Assembly: GCA_031835245.1 (NCBI GenBank)
Contig: JAVKOQ010000039.1
Span: forward strand, 215,834-279,833
Direction: 5' to 3'
Source: Balamuthia mandrillaris
Lineage: Eukaryota; Discosea; Longamoebia; Balamuthiidae
DNA length: 64,000 nt
Numbering within the stretch: position 1 is the stretch's first letter; each line of letters opens with the position of its first letter. Positions 44,820 through 55,808 of the stretch are shown piece by piece. The notes under the pieces are model-generated. The model did not search any database and was not told the DNA's origin. It saw nothing but the letters and a program-made list of their open reading frames with translations. The translations under genes were made by a program, and so were the position numbers.

Positions 44820-44990
44820 GATGAAGAGGAACACAACAAGAAAACGAAGCTGCCAAGGTTGACGGGAACCTATTTACCTAGATGTAGCTGAAAAGGGAGA
44901 CATTGCCAAGTTTGCAGGAACGAGGGGTTTATTGTTGAGGCACATTCAAATGCAGTGGTTAAAAGTTTTTACAAGAGTAGCCACTGCTAT

Positions 44991-46645
44991 TTAAATGGAA
45001 CAAAATGGCGGCCTTTCGGCACGAGGACCCCTGCAGTCGATGTCGTCATCTTCAATCTTGAGTCTGTCATGAGGGCTCTTGGGAGAGGCAGTCCCGGCAA
45101 GGAGTGCTTGGTAGTGATCCCAGGCGACATCGGCGGCAGCATCGCAAATCTCGAAGGAGGCTTCGACGGACTTGGGGAAGTGCACTCCTCCGTTGATCCT
45201 GCTCTCGCCACAACTTTGCTTGAATTCCTCCAGGGTGGCCCAGGTGTAGGACAACTCTTGAGCAGGAAGGCCGGGCTCAATGACAGAGCTTCCCGCGGGG
45301 AATGTCCAGGTGTAGTTGAAGCTGTTCGCCTGCTCCTCACCGAACATACGGGTGAGAGCGCCAACCATCGCAGTGCAGAAGCAAGCAGAGCCTGAGGGGA
45401 ACTCGGAATGCTGCATCGTCTTGAGGTAGGACTGCCATTCGCGGCCCTTCATGACAACTGTGCCTTTACCGGGTCCGCCCCAACCGAGGATGTTCTGATT
45501 ATCCTTGAGGTAGCGAATAGCGGAGACAGGTCGCACAGAGTCGAACTTGAGCTTCTCACTCCAGGAAAGAATGGCGGCGTTCCAAAGGGCTGGGAACAAA
45601 AAAAAAAAAAAAAAGAAGAGGTTAGCAGGGAGGTTCCGCCAAGCATAAAGAAAAGTGAGGTGGAGAGCAACCAACCTTGATTCAAGTAGAAGTCGGTGTG
45701 AATAAGAGTCGAAAGGTCCATGTTGTTGGTCCTCACGAATCGTCCGAAGGGGAATGCCAAGGAATTCACCTTGGTCTCGAAGTACTCGGCCAGGATCTTC
45801 TGGGTTTCGGTCAAGCCAGCAACCCTAGCCATGACGTCCTCCGCTTGTTGCTGGTAGGCAAAACGGTTTTTACGATGAGAGTAGGGGCGGAGGGTGGTGG
45901 CCGGGAGGTCGTAAACGTTGGAGAAGCCGAACCCAGCGGCGTAGCGAATCTGCGGCACAATGTGGGACTGCACAGCCCACACGTCCAAGCCGTGCTGGAA
46001 CATAAGGGGTTGGAATCTGTCGGGGTACTTCAACTTGTCGAAGGTGTTCACCGGGCGATAGTTGGTGTAGTCCAGGTACCTGCGCTGGTGGTGCTGGAAG
46101 CCCAGGTCCAGTTCGTCGCTTCCAGGAATGTCGCCCAGTTGGTTCATGCCGTCTTGGTGGGCAAAGTTGATGATGTCCTGACCTACTTTGGTTCCCACCC
46201 AGCGAGGCGTGCCCACCACAGGCTCGCCCTCCAGGGAGTAACCGAAGAAGTCCATGAGGCCGCGGAGCTTTGGCTCAAGCCCGGTCACCAGGTCGCTCAT
46301 CACGTAGTAGGTGGCATAGCTGAGAGCCTCCTCCACGAGGGTGTCGTTGTGTCTCTCTTCCACGGGGCGGCGGTAGACGTCACCGCAAATGTAGCCCACG
46401 GCCACGTCCTGGTACTGAGCCCAGGCGTCGTACCAGGCCGTCGTTTGGTAAGCCGTGGCACGGAGCAAGTAGGGTGGCTCCAACAAGTCCCTCGGGGGTC
46501 CTCCCAAGGTTTGGATCCAACGGGCTATTACAGGGATGTTGTTACGTATGTACAGAAGGTCCTCCACCGGTTGGGCGCTGGTGGGTGCTCCTGCAAGAAG
46601 GAGCAGCAAGGCGCCAAGCAGGACAAAGGAGAGCTTGGATGGCAT
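44991..46645 (-). CDS. Secreted vanadium-dependent haloperoxidase / PAP2-type protein
   Basis: Two exons, 46645-45676 and 45589-44991, give 522 residues. The N-terminus (LSFVLLGALLLLLAGAPTSA) is a clear signal peptide. The body matches the eukaryotic/bacterial haloperoxidase family: an all-helical N-half, then the phosphate/vanadate site motifs KLKFDSVRPVSAIR (KxxxxxxRP) and SRINGGVHF (SRxxxxxH). The middle motif, normally PSGH, reads EFPSGSACFC, so the acid-base His is Ser. Haloperoxidases oxidise halides with H2O2, and related enzymes are acid phosphatases. The Ser change makes activity uncertain. It starts 696 bases from the divergent 7TM receptor. A 441-codon antisense open frame over it is a shadow. 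Confidence 0.85.
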
Positions 46646-47341
46646 TGTGTTATGTTACAGTATATGTGTTACAAGTTTTTTTGTACAGTGCAGAGAAGTG
46701 TGTGTAGGTTTGGTGTGGGAGGAAAAAAAAGGAATGGTGGTCCAACACACGTTTTTATACCCCGAAGGCCTGATCGGCGTATCCAGGAAGAACCGCATAT
46801 TAATATTTTTCACTTCACCGCGCGACTTATACATGCGTTCAGGTCTCCAAGGGCACAAAAGCGAAAGTTTTCTATAGCAGTGAATCATCCGAAGCGGGGC
46901 CTAGTTACGAGGGAAAGATCAACGCTATATGGAATGCTGTTAATTCATTTGCTCGTTATATGGAAGGCATGCAATTCATTTATCGTGCGATCTCCTCGGT
47001 GATCACCACTTTTGTCAACATGCGCCTTTCATTCGGGGAAGTGCGTCGTGCAAGGCAGTTTAATGAACGGCGGTGGACCAAGATAGGCATGGGTTGCGCA
47101 GCAGTGTGATGGAAAGCGCAGCCAATTTAGTCAAAGAACTTCCGTTAGCAGAGATAACGAACTGCATCGCGTCATTGTTGTGTTTGCGGGTTAAATAGGG
47201 GTGATAAACAACTCTCTTGTGGCTTCGGTTTTTAGGGTAACGGAAGTAATGCGCTTACGACTGGTCAATTCTCTTTTTTATCTTCGGTTTTATTTTACAA
47301 AATAAAACCAGGCACACTCTACACGCGCACACTCAGACCCC
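46646..47341. other. Divergent intergenic region between haloperoxidase and receptor genes
   Basis: Mixed-composition sequence with no coding support. It must hold the promoters of both flanking genes. No palindrome of the GTCGAC type was seen here. Confidence 0.4.
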
Positions 47342-49846
47342 ATGGCATTACAATTGGGTAGGTTCTCGCTCCGGTTGTGGGCTCTGCTCGTCCTGGCCGT
47401 TGTTCTGTTTTTTGCCCAAGGCATCACCGCACAAACGTCAGGGACTTGTGTCCCTTTCGAAGGAAAACCCATCCTGTGCTCCCAGTACATCGGTTCGTGC
47501 TTTCCCGTTCTTTTTTTTATTTCATCTTTGTTCTTTTGTTGTTGCTCACCCAACCGACCCTTGTTCATTTTTTTTCCTTGTTCTTTGCTTTTTATGTGAC
47601 CGTTTTGCAGAAGAAGGAACCCCTATTTTCATTCCCGACGGCTTGACCCAAGAATGGCTGCAAACGTTCACCAGTCAATACATTAATCCTCTGACGGTTT
47701 ACGCGAACGGCGAGTTGCAAAGACCCTGCAGGTTGACATCCCTTCTTAAGTGTCCCATTTGAAAGCAAGGAGCAACGGTTCTCACCTTTCCTTTCGTTTC
47801 TTCAAAAAAAAATACCAGAGCTTCTGTCATTCCTATGTCTTGTGCCACCTCTTTTAGGCCTTGCGTACAGGACGCCCAAGGTTCGGCTGCTTTTTCTCTT
47901 TTTCTGTTTCTTTCTTTGTGGGTGAGGAGTTAATCCCTTCCGGTACACCTCAACAGGGAACTATTTGCCCATTCCTGAACAAACATGCAACTACAATTGT
48001 GCCCAATTCAGTTCGTATCGCTCTTCTCTTTTCTCACCCACAAGGACTTGAGCGCTTACTTTCTCTCCTCTCTTTTCCATCTCTTTTGCCTGTTCCTCAT
48101 AAAGTGGAGATCTGCGCTCCTCTATATGAGAAAGTTTTGGTCAACACGGCTCCGGGAAAGAACTTTTACTTGCCTTATAACTTCACCGAGATAGGGTTCG
48201 CCTGCAACGTAACATCCGAGTATTCTCCGATCCCTCTCTTCCCCGAAGGAAACTACTCTCAACCCATCGATAACAACGGGACGACCGTTGAGGTCGAATG
48301 CAATCGTTACAGTACGCATCCATTCACTTTTCATATATATTTGCAACTTACCTTGTTGTTTTGCTTATTGAAGGCTTAGAGCTGCAACTTCTTTGCGCGG
48401 ACCCCTTACAAAGAGTGGATGCCTCCTGTGTCTTTGTGTGTCCGCTTCCCAGTCTGACAGACGAGGAGTATGATGCCGTTCAAATCCTGCAATCCCTGTT
48501 TGGCTGGTTGAGTTACCTTGGCAGCCTCTTCATCATTGCCTCCTATTTTTTGCATCCGAAGTTGAGGACTTTTCCTTCAAACATGGTGGCCATGACTTGC
48601 CTGAGCGCCCATATCTCTGCCTTTGCATTCATTCTTCCCACCTTTGCCGGTTCGTCTTTCTTTTTTGTATCCACAACAATCGCAACCACCCCAGTCTCCT
48701 CATTTTCCGTTGAACAACAGGCTATAAGGAAGTATGGTGCGGTGGAGATGAAGAAGCCTACACCAGCACTACCACCGACGAGCACAACGGGCGAACCCAA
48801 GATTATTCTCCTGACTACGAAGAATTGTCCATGAGCAGCCCATTGTGCACTTTCCAAGGTGTGGTTCTTCAATATGGCTTCGAAACAGGCACGTTTTGGT
48901 GAGTATCTTTTGCTCTCTTGCTTTTTTTTTCTCCACACTATTCCTCTTACTTGCATACTGTCTGGATGGTCAGGTGGTGCTTGATCGCCGTGAATATGGC
49001 AGTGCAGTTGATATGGGGCGCCAAAAAGACGCAGAACAAAAGATTGCAGAACATCCTTCAAATCGTGTATCATATCCTTGCTTGGGGCATTCCAGCACTG
49101 TTAGTTCTCATCCCCCTCGCCGCTGATAAGTTTTACTTCGAAGCCTCGGGCACCTTGTGAGTATCTGCTCCCTCGATTGTGGTTCCTCCTTTCTAACCTG
49201 CTGGCACGTTTCAGCTGTTTCGTCTCTTCAGAACACGATTTGGCGTGGCAACTGTCTGTTTGGTTCATTCCTGTGGCTCTGCTGCTTTTCGTGGGCACCA
49301 TCTGCTTCAGCATCAGTATGTTCATGTTGTTACGCCTGACCTTCATAGCGGGCAATAACTCCAAGCAGAGGTTCAATACCTGCATTGTCTACCTTCGTCT
49401 TATCCTCTTCGTGTCCGTGTTCCTCTTGATCTACGCCTTCATCTTTGCCCATCGCATCGTGATCTCCTCCAACAAGAGCGCCATCGAAGATACTTACAGG
49501 GAGTATTACAACTGCCTCTTCATGGAGCTGTCAGATTGCAAGCTCGGCGAGGATGCTCGCAACTTCCCTTTGGTGCTGTTGCGAGCTTTGGCCTATTCCA
49601 CCTTGGGTTTCTGCCTCTTCTTCGTGTTCTTCAACATGGAATGCCTCTACGTGTGGAGGACGTTATTCTTCCATCTCATCAGGGGAGAGTTCACGCTTTC
49701 CGGCCTGAGGTCCTCGACCTCCAGCGCTCCGGGCAGTCATTCCAGGAGAAGGGGCAAGGGCGGCAAGAAAGCAAACATGTTGGACACCACCATGAGCGGT
49801 TAGTTGTTGAATCCAACCCTCTCCCTTCTCTTCGACCCCTTCCTGA

Positions 49847-49897
<51 letters not shown>

Positions 49898-49935
49898 CAG
49901 ATCTGGGCGATGACGACCAAGAAGAGCGCTCCTGA
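47342..49935 (+). CDS. Frizzled/Smoothened-like seven-transmembrane receptor
   Basis: Ten exons: 47342-47492, 47611-47731, 47858-47880 (23 bases), 47930-48010, 48105-48311 (or from 48110), 48374-48649, 48721-48898, 48974-49156, 49215-49798 and 49901-49935; about 612 residues. A signal peptide (LWALLVLAVVLFFAQG) leads a Cys-rich extracellular domain with N-glycosylation sites (YNFTEIGF, GNYSQ). Seven hydrophobic helices follow, with LFGWLSYLGSLFIIASYFLH, WWCLIAVNMAVQLIW and LVLLRALAYSTLGFCLFFVF. The WW start of helix 3 and the overall plan match the fsl receptors of Dictyostelium. The metazoan KTxxxW Dishevelled motif is absent. The tail is short and basic. The ligand is unknown. Exons 4-6 have more than one possible acceptor. 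Confidence 0.85.
49851..49892 (+). repeat. (CT)n intron repeat
   Basis: About 21 CT units in the last intron of the receptor gene. Confidence 0.9.
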
Positions 49936-50104
49936 GCAACTCGCAAAGAACAACCAACCAACCAAGAACACAACAGTATACAGCTGCTGTAGTATATATA
50001 TATTTATCGATTTTCCTTCCAATTCGCATTCGAGATTTTTCCAAACAAAACACAGTTTTTTTCTGCTTTCTTTTTTTTTATAGCGTTAGATGGTTTAAAA
50101 GCTG

Positions 50105-50567
50105 TTAGAAAGAAAGTAAACCGGAGAGATGGAGATACCACCCAACGCCACCACACAGGACAACTATCACCACAAACAAAGCCAACAGCATCCACCAACG
50201 TGCTCTTCCTCCGTTCTCCTTCTTTTCCGCCTGCTTCCATTTTTTGCTCGTTCTTTTGTGTTGCATTTGTTTCGGTCGCTTTGCCACAACAGAATCGTTC
50301 TGTCCTCCTCCGTCTGCTCCTGCTTGTTGCTGCGTTCTTCTCTTGCGTAGCTCGGCCTCCTCCTTTTCTTTTTCCTGCTTCAGTCTTCGGCACTCCTGAT
50401 CGCAGGAGAGCAAAGCGTTGAACACTTGCATCACTTTATCTCTCTTTGTTCTTTGTCCTTGTTCCATTCCTATTTATGTAAACAATGAAAAGAGAAACAA
50501 TCAACACAACAAAGAAAGATAGAAAAGAATCGAACGAAGAAGAGAAGATAACAAGGAAAACGAGACA

Positions 50568-50600
<33 letters not shown>

Positions 50601-53600
50601 GAGAAGGGAAAAGAAAGAGGTTACCAATCATGTTCGGTTTGACAGTGATGCCCCTCTTATTTCGTTCCAGCTGGGCCTTTTGACACTCCCACTCCTCCAC
50701 TAGCCTTCCACATGGGCACTTGACTTTGGTCTTCTTCTTGCAAGTATCAGCCTCTGGGCATTCTCCCTTGTGACAAACCGCCGAACAAAGATGAGTGCAA
50801 TTCGGCATCAGCTTTTTGCAAATATTGTTGCAGCACAGTAGTTTATCCAACGATGTAGATTCGTCTTTTGATGATGAAGAAGAGGATAACGAAGGGGAAG
50901 AGGAAGAAGTGAGTTCGTAACAAAAGATAAACTTGGGTTTGATGCCGCAGTGACAGCGTTTTTGGATGGTGGCCTCGCAGGGAGGGCATGGCCCGGGATG
51001 ACAGGGCAAAGGGCATGCATGAGAGCATCCTTCTGGACGCGGTTTGATGCATGCTTTCTTGCATTTCTTGCAAGCGTCTTCTTTTTGTTCTTTTTCTTCT
51101 TCGTTCTCTTTCCCTTTTTCTGTGTCGCTCTGTTCGTTTTGAAGCGGAACAACTTGAAGGACGAGTCCAGAGGCGTCATCTTTGAGTTGGATACGAGGCC
51201 GAGTAATAGTGTGGCAGGGGAGAGTGCAGCGATGATTGCCGCATTCTAATGGGTTGTCGCATTTGTTGCCACATTGGAACTCTTTCTCGCCGCTGCATAC
51301 GATTGCTCTTATCTTTGTATTTTCGATTGTTAGTATGTTTGGCTTATAACGACAAAGAGTGAAAGAGAAGTTAGGGGAGGTTTAGACAGGGAAGAGACTA
51401 GAGCCAAAGTAACAAAGAGACGAGGATACATACAGCATGTTTGCCTAGACAAGCGCGTTGCACGATGACGGGGCAAGGAGGACACTGGACTTGCTCCACC
51501 GGAATGGGCGTTGGCAAAGGCGGAGGTGTCCAGTTCTTCTTTCGTTTCTTGCGTGGGTTGTAGGGAGAGGTTGGTGGTGGCAGTGGGTCATGGCAAGGTA
51601 GTTTGCAGGAGTGCTCACAGTCCTTATAGCGCACATCACAGGTTTTTTTGCATGGGGGACAGTCACCGTAATGACATCGATGAGTCTGATACAATACAGA
51701 GATTAGTGGAGCAAAGAAGAAAGCGGAAAAGAAGAAAGATGAAACCTCTCGTTTCTTGTGATGGCAGGAAGGAGGAATCCGGCATGCTTTTCTGCACTTA
51801 GGAGGTTCAGTGAATAGTTCAGCCCCGCAGGGCACCCTTCGCACGGTGGCACCGCACCTACAGGATATGTCCGCCGTCAGTGGACACGGCAAACAATCTC
51901 CTCTATGACAAGTAGTCTCGCAACGGTGATTTTTGCATTGTAATTTCCTGCTGCACAACTTGTTTTGCGTGTTAGATAAAGCAAAAGAGGAGAGCACAAC
52001 AAAGCAGAGAGAAGAGAGGAAGATATACTTCTTGACAGGGAGGACAATCGCCCAAGCAACACCTGCGCTTGCACTGATGTTTTCCGCAATTGCGCAAGTT
52101 CTGACACTTTCGTTCGCAAATGTATTCTTGGCTGCATTGCATCAATTTAGAGGAGCGTCCACATCTGCACGTTTTGTTCTATTTATGGACGTGTGACATG
52201 AACAGCAAGCAAATTAGAGTAGGTGTGTTCCAACAACATCTAGTGCAAGTAAAAAAGGAAAGTAAGAAAGAAAGGAATAAAGAAAGACAACACGAACCAC
52301 CATCAGGCGGCAAGGAGGACATTCGCCATTATGACAACGCTCGATACAGTTATGTTGGCCACAACTGAGCATCTAATAACAGGTTTGTCAAAAATAAGCA
52401 TCTCATGTTTGCAATGATGTGGTTTCTAACAAACCTTGTTGCAAGTATCACCACAAGAAGGTACTTTTTGAGTACACGGTAAGTTGAACGTTTGTTTGCC
52501 ACACTGTGAATGTTCAAAATAAATGAAAGGTAAGGTAAAGCGAGCGCATGGGGAATGAGGAAAAGAGAGAATGCTTACGGGACATAACCGAGGGCCTGAT
52601 TGCGGACAACCATCACAGTCGCCAGCATGACACACCTAATCAAAAAACAAAACATCAAACCCAACATCAAACAAGTCAGAACTCTCTTTTCTAAAAGTAT
52701 ACCTTTTGGCACTTATGATGGCCACAGGAAAGTGGTCGCCCGCAAACCTGTCCACACTGAAAGTCCAACTGATGACAAGGTCTCACCTCCTCCTTCCTTC
52801 CACACCTGCACCGCCGCTTGCTCCTCTGCTGACAGGGCGGACAGGCGCCCGGATGACACACCTCAGCGCAGCTGTGTTGGCCACAGGGCAGCATGGCATC
52901 GCACAACTCCCCGCAGGACCATTCTCGGCGGCAGCAGCGGCGTGGCTCCTCGTCTTGACCGCAGTGACAGGGCGCGGCTTCTATTGTGGCAGGACAGGGA
53001 GGGCAAGGGCCTGGATGACAGAGGAGAGTACATTCGTGGTCGCAATTTTGCAATTTTTTGCCGCATCGTTGTCCGCACTAATTGCAAGAAAGAGGGAGAG
53101 AGTGAGCGTGTATGAGAGAAGAGAGAAGAGAGAGAAGAGAGAAGAAGAACAACAACAACAACAACTACAACAAGAGAGAGAGAGAGGGAGAGAGAGAGAG
53201 AGAAGAGAAAGAGAGAAGAAGAAGAACAACAACAACAACAACTACAACAAGAGAGAGAGAGAGAGAGAGAGAATAACAGAAAAATTAAAGCAGAAGAGTA
53301 GATGTTTAGGATGGAAGAAAAGTTACGCACCGAATGGGGCGTGGTCCACAAGTCATTTTCCGGAGAAACGGTTTTTCCACAAAAGCAATAGTACTCCATC
53401 GGAGTGTCAGATGGCTGATATGACTTTCTACAATTTGGGCTATTGACGATATGATCAGAAAGAGAGAAGGAACATGGATGAGAAGAGAAGGACGAAACGG
53501 TAGGAGAAGAGATAAGCAAGTACCAAGGCCAAAAAGCACCAGACTTTGCATCAGCGTTTTGGTTCAGCTCAGCTAAAGCGTGTTGGTCCACCTTGGTTCG

Positions 53601-54621
53601 CGCCCACTTTTGAATACATAGCAAATGGAAGACACGATAGCAGCCACCAGTCTCTTGCAGTGTGCCACACTGCCAAATTGCAGCTGCTCTTGCTATCTAT
53701 AGTTTTTGTCAGTTGAAAGTATCACAATAGAGAAGAAAGATAAGCGAGAAGAAAGAGAACCTTCTTAAAACAAATCATACACAACACGTTGGCAGTGTCC
53801 CTTATCCTTTCCACAGTGGACATGGTGTCCACATCCATCGCTAAGCCGCCTTGGTCCTCTCCTCCTTGCAACAGCTGCTCATACCCTTTCAACGTGGAAG
53901 CAGCAATGGACCGATACGTCTCCTCCTCTTCATCGTCATCATCGTCCTCAAGCTCCTCCTCATCAGAGTCCTCTCCTCCTTCTCCATGCTCCTCCTTCTC
54001 CACTTGTATGTGCTTAAACTTCTCGACGGAGAGACGAAGGTTGGCTTGCATACGTTCCATGACTTCCTTTTGCCGCTGCAGAGCTCTTTCTTGGAGGAGA
54101 CGCTCCTCCTCTTCTCTCTCCTCTGGCGTGAGCTCTTTCTCCTTCCTCTTCTCTTGTTCTCTGGGTGGTTGTTTCTGTTTTTGTGGTTGTTGTTGTGGTC
54201 TTCTCTCCGAAGAAGAAGAAGAAAAAGAATGGTGTTGATGGTGAGAAGTTCTGTTGCTGTGCTGCTGAGATGATCTCGCTGCCACGTTTTTGCCTCCTCT
54301 TCCTCCTTCTCTACTACTTCTTTGATGTTTTTGAGAAGAAGATGTAGAGCCCGTAGAAGAAGAAGCAGAGGAAGAAGCAGGTGCAGATGATGAAACAGTA
54401 GAGGCAAAACTGGTCGTCGAGGAGGGAGTGGCTCCTCCTCTGCCAGCAGCCACCGCCAAGGAAAACGGGTTAGAGCGGCGCTCCTCCGCCTTTTTGAACC
54501 ACACGTTGGCGCGAGGTTGGGCCTCTTGGGCAGCAGGAGAAGACGAAGAGGAGGGCGGTTGTCCTGCTGCACTAGTTCCATGCTGCTGAGGCTGCCTGGC
54601 GCCAGCGCTCCCTTTCTTCAT
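50105..54621 (-). CDS. NFXL1: NFX1-type zinc-finger protein with C-terminal membrane anchor (NFXL1-like)
   Basis: Twelve phase-consistent exons: 54621-53761, 53696-53524, 53439-53331, 53077-52703, 52635-52579, 52503-52435, 52372-52298, 52178-52029, 51958-51746, 51685-51434, 51312-50625 and 50469-50105; about 1128 residues. The disordered, acidic N-terminal 275 residues lead into a RING-variant domain (VLCMICFKK, then [15 protein letters not shown] and CFCGK). More than ten NF-X1 zinc fingers follow, typically [18 protein letters not shown]. After a coiled coil ([18 protein letters not shown]) the last residues contain a transmembrane helix [20 protein letters not shown], as in NFXL1. The RING suggests ubiquitin-ligase activity, and the anchor places it on a membrane, probably the ER. 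Both are inferences from the family. Confidence 0.92.
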
Positions 54622-54778
54622 GTTGTCTCTCCGTCTGTCCCCCCCTCTCTCTCTCCCCGTGTGTCTTTCTTGTCTGTGTAGTGTGTGTCGCTACGTTTTT
54701 TTTTTTTTTGGTTTGGGTCAGAAATTCTGCTCCATTTTAGGTTCAAAGGGGGAGCCATACCTAATAGCTTGAATTGTT

Positions 54779-54867
54779 GTCGACGAACACGTGGGTGATG
54801 ACGTGTTGCAACCGGAAAAAAAAGGTCAACGATGACCATACCCTGTGTTGTCATCGGGAGTCGAACC
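54779..54867 (-). promoter_or_regulatory. B-box-like element, T run and GTCGAC site between divergent genes
   Basis: The minus strand carries GGTTCGACTCC at 54867-54857, followed by a T8 run at 54823-54816, an inverted repeat GGTCA-N4-TGACC at 54824-54837 and GTCGAC at 54779-54784. It points toward the NFXL1-like start at 54621. The surrounding 335-base region otherwise holds no gene. Confidence 0.45.
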
Positions 54868-54957
54868 AAGGGCGACCGAACCACATCAGCGTTACAATGA
54901 TCTAAAGATTTTATTTATTTTTTTTTTTGGGTGAAGTAATTTTGGCAGAAGCATCGG

Positions 54958-55776
54958 ATGATGGAGGGTGCTGCTGCTGCTGGTGCCATTTGGGGCAGCT
55001 GGTTCGATGCTCTTCCTGTGGAAATACAGGCCAACATTTTTGGGGTCCTGGACGCGCCCGACCTGGGCCGCTGCTCGCTCGTCTGTTCTGCCTGGCACCG
55101 CCTCTGCTCCGACGAGCTCCTCTGGAAGCTGCTCTTTGCGCGCGATTTTGGGGACGAGGAGGGCGGCGAGGACCTTCCCCCCACCAAAGACCGAAGCTGG
55201 AGGAAGCTCTACGAAGAGTGCAGCAGCACCGTTGGCACCCTCCACGTCACCATGAACCGCGGCAGCGTGGAGTCCAGCTGCAGCTGGCGGCCTGAGAACG
55301 TCTACGCCGAGGTGCAAGTGGAGAGCACAAGGAGAAACCAGGTTCCGCTTCGCTGCCAAAAGACCAAAGGAAAGGGCGACTCCCTGTACCCGGTCTATGA
55401 GAGGACCTTTGTCTTTCCGAGGGTGGACCTCCGCCGGGACTTGTTGCGGATCAGGCAGCCCGACTATGCCAGCTGGAGGACCTATGGCTATCGTGAGTTT
55501 CAGGGCGAAGAGCTATTGCAGCTTTGTGGCTTTCGAGAGGAGAAGGCAGGAGGAAGAGGGGTTAGAGTAAGAAGATGGAAGAAAGAGGCACGGAGAGAGG
55601 AGTTTGAGCTGTGCGCAAAAGAGGATTGGTACATCCAGCGCAATACGTTGGATGTTACGTTCTTCTTTGTGAGTGGCGGAGGAGGAAGGAGAAAGAACGC
55701 GGAGGAGAAGGAAAATGAGCAAACCAACAATGGAGGACGAAGACGAAACAGAAGAAGAGGGCACAGTAGTAAATAA
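54958..55776 (+). CDS. F-box protein with a C2-like C-terminal domain
   Basis: Intronless, 272 residues, ATG 54958 to TAA 55774-55776. An F-box occupies residues 15-60: WFDALPVEIQANIFGVLDAP, LVCSAWHRLCSDELLWKLLF. After WRKLYEE, a beta-rich region begins GTLHVTMNRGSVES and continues VYAEVQVES, YPVYERTFVFP and LDVTFFFVSG, which resembles a C2-type beta-sandwich. The tail is Arg/Asn-rich. The F-box should dock on SKP1, and the beta domain would select substrates. The second ATG (ATGATG start) is equally possible. Its 3' end lies only 32 bases from the convergent ABTB1 gene. Confidence 0.85.
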   Translation: MMEGAAAAGAIWGSWFDALPVEIQANIFGVLDAPDLGRCSLVCSAWHRLCSDELLWKLLFARDFGDEEGGEDLPPTKDRSWRKLYEECSSTVGTLHVTMNRGSVESSCSWRPENVYAEVQVESTRRNQVPLRCQKTKGKGDSLYPVYERTFVFPRVDLRRDLLRIRQPDYASWRTYGYREFQGEELLQLCGFREEKAGGRGVRVRRWKKEARREEFELCAKEDWYIQRNTLDVTFFFVSGGGGRRKNAEEKENEQTNNGGRRRNRRRGHSSK

Positions 55777-55808
55777 ATGAGGAAGGTCAAACAAGACCTT
55801 CTTTTCTT

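Noticed and set aside
45677-47002. 441-codon open frame on the plus strand
   Set aside because: Antisense to the haloperoxidase gene, Val/Gly/His-rich as expected for a shadow frame, with no domain or splice signals.
49663-50053. Minus-strand frames with Arg/Glu runs
   Set aside because: Antisense to the receptor's last exons and its CT repeat.
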